DNA from: Emmonsiellopsis sp. PD_33
Taxonomy: Eukaryota > Ascomycota > Eurotiomycetes > Onygenales > Ajellomycetaceae
Assembly (NCBI GenBank): GCA_032988165.1
Contig: JANTQF010000501.1
Location: 1-19,838 of the forward strand
Length of the DNA stretch: 19,838 bases
Reading direction: 5' to 3'
Every line of letters starts with the position of its first letter. The stretch's first letter is position 1. Positions 9,979 to 18,087 of the stretch are shown here, one piece after another. A program made the position numbers and the translations under genes. The notes under the pieces were generated by a model. The model saw nothing but the letters and a program-made list of their open reading frames with translations, was not told the DNA's origin and searched no databases.

Positions 9979-10499
9979 CTGTCTATGAAAGATCCACGGC
10001 GAGCCAGAATAACTTCCCAGGAACAAGACAGAAGAATACGATTATTAGACTCTCAGTGAGCCCTGGATCACAGTCCCAGTAATAACTCAAAACTAAATAT
10101 CTCGATCTCTTTAACTAAACAGGTTACCCGGCGCAGCTGAACGGGATTCAGACACGTCCATTTGTTATTCTAGTTACTCTAGTTAGTTACTCTATAACTT
10201 ATTCTTCTGATATCCTCTCTATATTCTCTGTATTCTCTTTATTCTCTCTATCCCACTCCACTTACTCCGTACTCCTATCCCCATCTATCCATCCCCCCTC
10301 GCATCGTGACATCATCGGCTGTCGCGGTGGAGTTGGGCAGTTAATCGCAGTTATTTAAATACTTGTTAACTAACGAATCTTGCTGCGGTGGTGGCTGCGC
10401 CTGTTCTCCTCTTTTCCTTTCTTTTCTTTTTCTGTTCCATTCTTGGGTGGTTTGGGCGGATAATGCAAATACAGAATACATAGTAGTTACTCCATACCA

Positions 10500-10502
<3 letters not shown>

Positions 10503-10530
<28 letters not shown>
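10503..10530. repeat. (AG)14 microsatellite
   Basis: Fourteen AG copies in the distal BemA upstream region, a second copy of the same repeat type as at 9955-9978. Confidence 0.95.
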
Positions 10531-10533
<3 letters not shown>

Positions 10534-10887
10534 AGGCTTGGTTTTTATTTATTTTGGGAGCAAGGTAGATGCTAGGTTTAATAAATAGTTGTTTAAATAA
10601 AATATTTGCTAGTTCTCCTGTGTGTTGATCTCAATCATGTTGGACAGGGTTGCTCCATGGGGGCATTGGGGGGGTTCGATGAGGGATTCAGAAATAGACT
10701 GGCGGATGGTATCTAAACAGAAATCAGGTCTGTCAAACTAAAGATAGGGGTTGATGAATGATTACAGCTGGGAAATACTGGATATAGCTGTATAAATTAG
10801 TCAGAGCCAGTTGATATCCATAGAATGGCTGCTGAACCCCCGTATACACTTGCTTCTGGCATCTATATCCTAGATTATAAAACAAAA

Positions 10888-12481
10888 TCAAACATCCTTC
10901 ACCCCAACATACTCCAGCAAGTCCGCCATGAACCGCGCAACATCATAATACGTCATCCACCACTTCCCATTCAACCAACACCCGATCTCCGCCTCCCACC
11001 CCCGAAACCGCTCCGCCAGCGGCGCCGACGTATCCATCCACTTCGCCCGTCCAGCATCCTGCGACATGCCATTGTAATACAGATTACCACTACCCCACCA
11101 CCTAAAATTGATATCCCACCGATGCGTGAACCCCTCCAAGGCTGCCTGGTTCACCGAGCTTTCAGAAATGATAACACGACCGACCCGAAGCAGGTCCTCG
11201 ATGAACGCCTCCCGCTGCGGCGACGCCAGGATCTTATCGATAGCAGGCAACGTTGCATGGCCGACCTTGCACCTGGTGGCTTTATGTACACCCCCATCGG
11301 TGGCCTCCCCATGCTGACCCGCCGGAGGAGAGGGCACCACAGTGTCCACCGCGGGCGGAACGGTCTTGACGTCCGCCGCCTTGATGATCCGCAACAGGTC
11401 CTTTGCATACGCCGCGGCCGCAATGGCCGCGTACGGCTGCCAGATCTTGTTCTTGTGCGAGTCCGAGTAGTCGCAGATGCCGCGGATGACCAGGCAGGGG
11501 AAGCTATCCATCAGGCCCGCCGCCTCCATCTCGAAGCAGGAAACACCCCATACATCGCGCAGCTTGTCGCGGAGCGTTGCGCTTCTCATGACCGCATTCG
11601 CCGACGCGATCAGGCCGTAATGCACGGCTGGCTCGTCGGACTCTCGCGCTAGGCGCTCCTCAGCCATCGAGCCGTCGCAGCCCGCGCAGTCGTCGTGGCC
11701 GGCTGTGTGTGAGTAGTTGGCTTTGAACAGTTTGTCATTCCCCCACCCGTGGAACTGGTAGGCCTTTCTCAGCTTTGGCAGGCCCGATGCTTTCGAAACG
11801 ACCTGGTGGATATATTCGTTCATCTTTCCCCGTCCGGTACTCTGGTCGGACTGGAGGAACGGCACCGCGCTCAGCAGCATCCCGGGCGGCTTGTTCAGGT
11901 GGGATTCGATGCTGAACTCTTCAGGATCCTTCCATTTGCCCATGTCATACTGGATCACGCCGCCTGATACTCACATCTTTCAGCAGTGGACATAGTTCCC
12001 CAAGGGCACCATATCTTACCATGCCGCCCCTTGGGGCTACTAACAACGACATCCCCAAGCCGAATATCCGCCGCCGCATCCTCCCTATTAGGAGCCCGCG
12101 GCGCCCCACCACCCACACCGACCAGCAGCCCAAAGCGAATGTTCCGAAAGGTGCGGAACATGTTCGTCACCATGTTCGCGGCGGCGTTTGTGCCCGCCAC
12201 GCCGGTGGATGCAAGCACGACATTGTGCTCGCCTATCCGGCCGAGGAGGTAGGTGTTGGGGTCCGTCAGGCTCTGTCCGAGGCCCTCGTGCTCTTCGTCG
12301 AGGAGGAGGCGCGCGGCGTTTAGCTCGCATTCGAGGATTACTACCCAGCCGATTGTGTAGTCGTCGTGGGTGCGTTTTCTGGATGTAATAGTTAGCATTG
12401 AAGTCCGTAGGGAGGGGGGAGTTTGACTTAGTAGAGGGTGAAGGGGTACTTTTCCTCTCCGTTTGCTACTGGGGCAGACAT
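10888..12481 (-). CDS. PNP/UDP-phosphorylase-fold protein with unknown C-terminal domain
   Basis: Three exons are inferred on the minus strand: 12481-12450, 12378-12020 and 11963-10888, giving 488 residues. The introns are 71 bp (perfect TGCTAAC branch site) and 56 bp. The PNP_UDP_1 domain runs from about 17 to 330: TIGWVVILECELNAARLLLD start, LVGVGGGAPR, DIRLGDVVVSSP, the ribose-binding FEMEAAGL (Glu275, Glu277) and VIRGICDYSDSHKN with the expected general-acid Asp295, followed by WQPYAAIAAAAYAKDLL. These key residues are intact, so hydrolysis or phosphorolysis of a nucleoside or nucleotide is plausible. In many fungi this domain heads NLR-like receptors, but no P-loop, NACHT, NB-ARC, ankyrin or TPR follows. 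Instead residues 360-488 form a Trp-rich region (FRWWGSGNLYYNG, GKWWMTYYDVARF) that I do not recognise. Confidence 0.92.
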
Positions 12482-13439
12482 TATCTGGGAGTGTATTCCA
12501 CTGCACCGTGGGACAATTAAAATGTTGATTCTTTTCCGTCGAGCAACTTCGCTGTATCTTGTTTGACGGGACTGATAAGGTCGGGACAGGCCACATACAA
12601 CCTCTCTCCCCAAACTTCTCAGGAAGAGGAGAAAGAAGAGGAATAAATGCAAGAACCGCCCCTCTTTATTCCGACTTCCTCTCCCATGAAACAACCGTCA
12701 CCCTCCCACCCCGCCCTGCTCCCATCCCATCGCATCCCAGCCAGCCCCCCTCCCCCCCTCACAGCGCAACAACTTCAGTCCCAACTTTGTCATTGGCATA
12801 GTTAGTCATTAGCTATTTGGTTGGTTAGTAGCGAGTCCCACGAGTCATCTCATACCCCTCCCTCCCTCAGTACCATCTATTAGTAGTATTTCACAGACAC
12901 CCCGGTAGTTAGTAGTAATGAGAGTGGAAGCAAAAGTAGGAGGAAGACGTGTCTCCAATGAAGTAATCCTCCTATTCTTAATCCTTGTTATGCATATTCT
13001 GTTTGCTTTTTGTCCAGGGGGGTAGATAGTGATGTCCATACATGGCTACTACATACTAGGTGTTCAGTTGATATTGAAATCGAGGGCTGGTTGGGTTGGG
13101 TTCGGAAAATCTGTTTCTGCGCCTCCGCATCCGACAGCTTGAACCTGCGATGGATGAATGAATGAATGGATACATAGTTGAATCTTCAATTCTGAGACAA
13201 AAGGTCTTCAATATACCATACACCCTATTGGAAATTGGTAAGCCTTACCTTCCCCCCTCCGTTCCCCGCAGAATCCTCATTCTACCACTAGTAACTAGTT
13301 AACTTGCAACCATAGAACCTAACCAACTCCATCGAACCCATCCATACAGCCAACCTCCCAAGGAACAAAAAGGCGAAAGAAGATAGAAAGAAAAGCGGAG
13401 GAGGACGAGAAAGAAAACCCCCCGACATCCTACTATCCA
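12482..13439. other. Divergent promoter region between PNP gene and small plus-strand gene
   Basis: About 960 bp containing the 5' flanks of both genes. The part near 12600-12780 is pyrimidine-rich on the plus strand. A GAAT tetranucleotide run lies at about 13152-13170. I found no TATA box in a convincing position and no reading frame worth calling. Confidence 0.55.
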
Positions 13440-14027
13440 ATGCGAACCTCCCTCTTCAGACTCACAACAGGCGTCATCTTCTCCGCCATCCGCGAGTACC
13501 ACCTCAAGTACCCCTACAAAACCACCTTTGGCGTATGCGTCACCCTCGCCACCCTTGACGAGATGAGGGAAAACCCCATCCCTATCCCCGGCGTGCCGCG
13601 GCCCGATCCTAGAGGAATATATTACAAGCCTTTCTCCCGGCCGCCTTTCTCCCAGTCACGTACAGCTATAGCCGCACCCGCACCCGCAGCCACGGGTACG
13701 GGCACGGGTACAGCTACGGATACGGATACGGATACGGATACCAACAATGCACGGCAACTGGACATGTCTAGCGGTGGCGCGACGATGAGTTTTGGCGAGC
13801 TCGGTCCCGTTGTTGTTAATGTTGATGGGTCGTTGAGTCGGGTGGGGAATTGGGGGGCGATGAGTGAGATTGAGAGGGCGAATACGTTGAGGATTTTGGG
13901 GAAGCGGAATCAGGAGAGGTTGAGGGTGTTGAGGGAGAGGGAGGCGGGGGCGAAGGCGGAGGGAAAGGGGGAGGAAAAGGGGGAGGGGGAAAGTATAGGG
14001 GGTATGTGGCCTCCAGAAGCAGCCTAG
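13440..14027 (+). CDS. Small fungal protein of unknown function, 195 aa
   Basis: A single-exon frame with a true ATG encodes 195 residues. The first 45 residues (MRTSLFRLTTGVIF onward) are moderately hydrophobic and could target or anchor the protein. The middle (about 75-105) is low complexity, coded by CACCCG- and TACGGA-type repeats that give Ala/Pro and Thr/Asp runs. Residues about 115-165 look most conserved in style: MSFGELGPVVVNVDGSL, then SRVGNWGAMSEIERANTL and ILGKRNQERL, a pattern I associate with small hypothetical fungal proteins having a C-terminal helix. The tail is charged and Gly/Glu-rich. I can assign no function. The last 212 bp overlap the reading frame of the F-box gene on the other strand. 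Confidence 0.7.
   Translation: MRTSLFRLTTGVIFSAIREYHLKYPYKTTFGVCVTLATLDEMRENPIPIPGVPRPDPRGIYYKPFSRPPFSQSRTAIAAPAPAATGTGTGTATDTDTDTDTNNARQLDMSSGGATMSFGELGPVVVNVDGSLSRVGNWGAMSEIERANTLRILGKRNQERLRVLREREAGAKAEGKGEEKGEGESIGGMWPPEAA
13715..13740 (+). repeat. In-frame TACGGA hexanucleotide repeat
   Basis: Just over four copies of TACGGA, read in the coding frame as alternating Asp and Thr (TDTDTDT). Related CACCCG and GGTACGGGCAC-like units precede it, so the low-complexity middle of this protein grew by repeat expansion and is likely length-variable between strains. Confidence 0.85.
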
Positions 14028-14739
14028 AGCATAGTTCTTCCCAGCGTCGGGTAAGAAAATCCGCGCCAATGTCTGCCAGATGATCAAATACTTCATCGTG
14101 ACTCTCGTATATAGCCAGTTCTAGCAACACACAGATCACAGGGCCTTCGCCTATAATAGGAACACCTCCAGCCGCATGGGTATCCTCCTCTAAAAGGTCA
14201 GGTCTAGCCGCGGTGAGTAGCTTAATAATTCCAACGGATCCCTTAGCCACAGCGATTAACAATACCGGAAAGTTATCGTTAGCCGGGAACAAATGTTCGG
14301 CGGGAGGATATGGAAACTGGCCCAACTTCTCGAGAAGCATACGGATCATATCCTCCCGACATAACCAAGCAAGAACGTGAAGTAGAGACATATCCTTCGT
14401 GTGCTGAGATCCCGGTCTGAATCTTGGCTCTTCATGGATCAACATCCTCCAAAGACATGGGCGCTCGCGTATGAAATGGTCGATATTGGGGTAATTAATA
14501 AGATCAACCGGCGAATAGTCCAAGAGCCGTTTGAATATGTGTGGCAGATTGTGCGCTGCTGCGAGCGTGAGTGAAAGGGGCCATCCCGGGTCGACCTTGT
14601 CTTGTTCAATTGCCCGGGAGTAGATCCGGTCGCCTACGAGAGCGTTGAAGTGCTTGGAGGCCTGGCTTATGCGGGAGAGAGATCGGGTCCCGAGGTGGGC
14701 GATGATTTGGTAGACGATTTCATTTGGGAGTTTGTCCAT
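13816..14739 (-). CDS. F-box protein with ankyrin-like repeats; 3' end uncertain
   Basis: From the ATG at 14739 the minus-strand frame gives 307 residues. Residues 1-48 are an F-box (MDKLPNEIVYQIIAHL start, then LSRISQASKHFNALV), which would bind Skp1 in an SCF ubiquitin ligase. Degenerate ankyrin-type helices follow: PLSLTLAAAHNLPHIFKRLL, SLLHVLAWLCREDMIRMLL, PVLLIAVAKGSVGIIKLL and LELAIYESHDEVFDHLADIG. They would select the substrate. After about residue 235 the sequence turns into a Pro/Ser-rich tail that is only the antisense of the plus-strand gene 13440-14027. A shift of one base near 14050 would instead end the protein at a TAG close to 14027. The true C-terminus may thus be lost or altered, and the gene may be a truncated member of a fast-evolving F-box/ankyrin family. 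Confidence 0.7.
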   Translation of the reverse strand: MDKLPNEIVYQIIAHLGTRSLSRISQASKHFNALVGDRIYSRAIEQDKVDPGWPLSLTLAAAHNLPHIFKRLLDYSPVDLINYPNIDHFIRERPCLWRMLIHEEPRFRPGSQHTKDMSLLHVLAWLCREDMIRMLLEKLGQFPYPPAEHLFPANDNFPVLLIAVAKGSVGIIKLLTAARPDLLEEDTHAAGGVPIIGEGPVICVLLELAIYESHDEVFDHLADIGADFLTRRWEELCSRLLLEATYPLYFPPPPFPPPFPPPSPPPPSPSTPSTSPDSASPKSSTYSPSQSHSSPPNSPPDSTTHQH

Positions 14740-15221
14740 TGCAAGGGGGTGGAGAGGCAATTTGACCGCCAACACTTGTCCATAAGTGAATGAATATTAC
14801 TTAGCCACGGCTGGACAGGGATTTTGACGTTGAGAAATGGGCGAGTTTTTGTCGATGTGTTTTGTTTACTTGGGGTCAAGATTGAGGAGGTGAGGTTGTT
14901 GGTCAATAAACTTCGGAATTTAGGTTAATCCGCTCCCAGGGGGGAAGCTTTTTGGGATCGACCAACAGGTAGCCCTGGAGAGTACGGCTATCAATATAGT
15001 TACACGTTCTAACACGAATTTTGTTGGGTCTATTGATGGAGCTATATCTCCACACCATCTGTTATATACAGCTGGGCATTCCCGAGACTCAAACTGAATA
15101 CGAACCTGTATGCCTTCAGTTCTCCTAGAAGCCCCTGAGACCTGAGTGTCAGACGCTTCTACCTACCAAGCACTCCTCAAGGGCGCGGTATCCCTTACAA
15201 TATAGATTGGTTTACTTACTC
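14740..15221. other. Interval between F-box gene and acyltransferase relic
   Basis: About 480 bp, AT-rich in parts, holding the F-box gene upstream region. An inverted pair AGCTATAT / ATATACAGCT lies near 15040-15073. No coding frame is supported. Confidence 0.5.
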
Positions 15222-15778
15222 CTACATCAACTTGAGCCAATTCAGGAGAACAAACAAACCCAAAGTCCAAAATGCTATGGAATAGATTGCTATAGCCGAG
15301 ATCTCTGTTAAAGATCGCAAAAAAACAACAAAACGTGAAGTCCGAACACTTCCGTCAAATAGACAATACGGTTCAAAGGGCCCTCTCAAACAAGCCCACC
15401 TCCATGCACCATCCATAAATTTATATAAAAATAAATGAAATTCGCATGCAGAACCGCTCAGATTTTGGGGTATATAATTGGGACCAATGGCGGTGCCTTG
15501 GAAAAACACAAAGACAATCCACAGAAACCGCTGTCCAAATGCATACCGGTCGATTCGACAGGGAGAAAAAGCGGCGATAGAGTCCAGGAGTAGGTGAGGT
15601 TCGGGAGCTGATGTGGTGTAGGGGTCTGACGGAGGATATGGTTGAAAGCAGAATAGGAATAATGAGAACGAGTCCACGGCAATAACAAGCCGAGGACGAA
15701 AGAAAGCGAACAAGAAGCCAGCGCTGGATGGGGTATCACGGCATCACCCAAAGATACGGCCGCTTGGAGACGAAGCAT
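15222..15778 (-). pseudogene. Probable relic of a wax synthase-like membrane acyltransferase
   Basis: Two minus-strand frames together look like the N-terminal part of one membrane protein. From an ATG at 15778 one frame reads MLRLQAAVSLGDAVIPHPAL and LSFVLGLLLPW, then loses its character. A second frame, which has no usable ATG of its own, carries SDPYTTSAPEPHLLLDSIAA, RFLWIVFVFF, AWRWACLRGP and SRFVVFLRSL before a hydrophobic end at LFVLLNWLKLM and a stop. This layout (hydrophobic start, a YxxG segment, a W..RG segment, then an R-F-L helix) resembles fungal wax synthase/Tri7-like acyltransferases, but the downstream catalytic WPP and FWGrFWHQ segments are missing. A frameshift and 3' truncation would make it a pseudogene. 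The family call is by recalled pattern and is weak; a spliced short membrane protein is the alternative. Confidence 0.35.
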
Positions 15779-15849
15779 GCGGTAGGATGGAACTCGGAAG
15801 GATGTGGGGACGTGCACAAAAAGAAATATCCGGAGGATCGAACGCGCGG

Positions 15850-17547
15850 TTAGATCTGCCCTTTGATATCGACCACTTTGTGAGCATCAGTTTTCGCCAG
15901 TTCGAAGACCTGGCCAGCTTTCCCGGTAATGAGCTTCACGCCATCAAGCCTTTCCTGAAGTAGATCCTCTGGACCATGGTCTAATATAAATCGGGCGCTT
16001 TGTTCATCGGACTCGAATCCGAGTTCCTCAGTAATGAATCTTATCTTCACCTCAGGTTTATACCTATTCGAATGTTAGCTTGGCTCAACTTTTAACATGG
16101 TCAAAGGGCAGAAATAAACTCACGCTTTACAAATGCACGCAAGTGCTGAGAGTCGCTCCCGATCAACAAACATGTCCATAAGATATGCTCCCATGTTCGG
16201 GGTATCAAGGTAAAGTTGGAAGAATCGGTGGTAGTTTCCTAACGCTAAGGCGGAGCGGACGTCGAGAGCATGCTTCACAGCGGGATCCAATTTGTCTGCG
16301 GGGGTTAGATCTGCCAAAGCGTCGTTTATGGCGGTCCGGTTGCGGGTGTGGATAAAATATAGGATGCGGTATGCTTTGAACTCCATGGGATGTCCTCCAA
16401 GCTGCTGCGCATACAATGCCCGCAATTGCGTCTGGCACTGATTATACTCACCAACATCCCCTTTTTCCAGCGCAATCCGGGCGTGTATCTCATACACATT
16501 CACTGTGAATTCATTTTTGATGTGCTGGACGGTCAAATCCTGGCGCATGGATTTGAATTGATCGCAAACGTAGCTATAGTTATTTTCCTGGCGCCACTTT
16601 TTCTTCAATAGATCGAGCATCTTTTGCAACACGGGCAAAGGACGCACAGTGTCAGGATTGGGGGCAGAAGTCAATCGGAAATAATTCTTTTCCAACGTCT
16701 GGCAGCGACCAATGACAGGCCCTCCGCCGGCATCGGGGGATTCATCGCGAGAGGAGCCACCAGTCTGGGGAGACTGATACCCCAAACGTGAATCCTCAAA
16801 ACGTCGTTTCCGAATTTCCAGGTTATCTTTAAACTTACTTGAATTTTTGTTGGTGATGCTTTCGTTGCTATCTACCCGTCGTCGTTTCTCGTAACTAATG
16901 CGGTCTTCAAAATCATTGCGAGTGTTAGTTTTTCTCCAAGGGGGGGTGCTGTCCCCCTCATCATTTGCTGCGCTAAACTCTGACGACTTCCTCTTCTTGG
17001 AGTAGCCTTCCTTGAGTTGTCCTTGTTTCTGCGTGCCAGCATCTTGCGATTTCCCAGCCCAAGGAGATGGTACAGAAGAAGTGAGGACTCTGTTCCGCTC
17101 ATTTTGAATCATCTGCTGCGGTAACGGCAAAGCCTCCCAATCAACGTTGAAGAGATTGTCGCTCTCCGCAGCATCGGTGATAATTTGTTTGAGCTTGGCT
17201 TCCATCTCCTGCCGGCTCACACTTGGGATTTGGAACTCGGGGATAAAGCTGCGTCGCACATATTGACGAACAGCGGCTGGCCAATCAACTTTGGGTTTCG
17301 CGGGCTGGGAACTCGCCGGCTTAGGTGCCGACGGTTCGGGGGTGTCTAGTTTGCTTGTCGTAGTGGCTTCAGAAGGGGGATGAGCAAGACTGCGGCGTGC
17401 CTGGACAGGTATATACGCGGGGGAGGCTGCAAAGCATTAACGATCAGAAAGACGAAACGAAATGAAAGAGGTGGGAATATAGGACTCACCAGTTGTCGAA
17501 TAATATGGCGTAGCCGTGGCTCGCCAGGGCGGTGGAGCGGTGTTCAT
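15850..17547 (-). CDS. SAC3/GANP-domain protein, Thp3/LENG8 type
   Basis: Three exons are inferred on the minus strand: 17547-17490, 17426-16124 and 16063-15850, giving 524 residues. The introns are 63 and 60 bp. The N-terminus is short and Pro/Ser-rich, followed by WPAAVRQYVRRSF (about 67-80), a segment typical of this family. A basic, disordered linker carries KKRK and EKRRR clusters, likely nuclear localisation signals. The SAC3/GANP domain spans about 260-500: RCQTLEKNYFRLTSAP, RPLPVLQKMLDLLKKKW, YVCDQFKSMRQDLTVQHI, NEFTVNVYEIHARIALE, DVGEYNQCQTQLRALY and EFKAYRILYF. Yeast Thp3 pairs with the PCI protein Csn12 in transcription elongation and mRNA maturation; the human relative is LENG8. 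The exon after intron 2 (YKPEVKIRFITEELGF) completes the winged-helix end. It is divergent from VPS36. Confidence 0.93.
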
Positions 17548-18087
17548 GTCGACGAGGATTCGAGAATCAGGTTTGGTGGCAGGCTTGGGAAAGAGACTAC
17601 GAGGCAAGGAAGCCCAGGTACATCCACAGGTATGAGTTCCTGGGTGTGTTTGCTTCAAGAAGATTAAAGGAGAGATGGGATGAGTACGAGAGCAGGGTCA
17701 TCTAGAGGTAGATGAACGAGATTACGACGATGTCGATGGTGATGTCGATGATGACGGCGGCTGGGAAGCAGGAGTCGACGTTGGGCAAAGTGAGGCTCTC
17801 TCGCTTAGATTCCCGCTTTGGGCAATATCCGTGAGGCGGGCGATTGAGGCTGATCAAGGCGGTGAGCGGTGTGTTATTCTGCCGGTCACCTGACCTTAGA
17901 CCTTGGCTATCTCCAACGTCAACCAGGATCCAAGCCGACAATAAGTGCATCTCAGAGCTGTTAAATGCTTTTCCAGGGTCAAATAACGCTTGCGGCAGAC
18001 CTTCTTGCCCAGCTTAATGCTCTAGTTTTTGGGTTGATTCCAAAATGATACACACGTTCATAACTCATCCCCAACGGTCCTGGCTAG
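17548..18087. other. Bidirectional promoter between SAC3/Thp3-like gene and VPS36
   Basis: The two ATGs are 540 bp apart and divergent, so control elements are probably shared. I see no strong TATA box on either strand, as expected for housekeeping genes. A GATGTCGATG-like repeat stretch lies at about 17728-17752. No coding frame is supported. Confidence 0.55.

Larger units (their letters stand above)
9627..10887. other. BemA promoter/leader and 3' flank of the PNP gene
   Basis: About 1.26 kb between two minus-strand genes. The half next to BemA is strongly pyrimidine-rich on the coding strand and contains the two AG/CT microsatellites. A frame of 115 codons in the BemA leader starts with TTG, not ATG, and is compositional. 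The part from about 10600 to 10887 is AT-rich and is likely the 3' flank of the PNP gene. I see no gene here. Confidence 0.6.

Noticed and set aside
9679..10026. 115-codon frame in the BemA leader as a possible upstream ORF
   Set aside because: It starts with TTG, and its Ser/Leu/Pro composition reflects the CT-rich leader.
10600..10700. Possible tRNA T-loop like motif near GGTTCGATGAG
   Set aside because: No cloverleaf arms or polymerase III A-box could be paired around it.
13656..14096. 146-codon minus-strand frame with Ile-Arg repeats
   Set aside because: It is the antisense of the hexanucleotide-repeat part of the small plus-strand gene.
17702..17950. 82-codon minus-strand frame in the SAC3/VPS36 promoter
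   Set aside because: No recognisable similarity, and it lies wholly within a divergent promoter.
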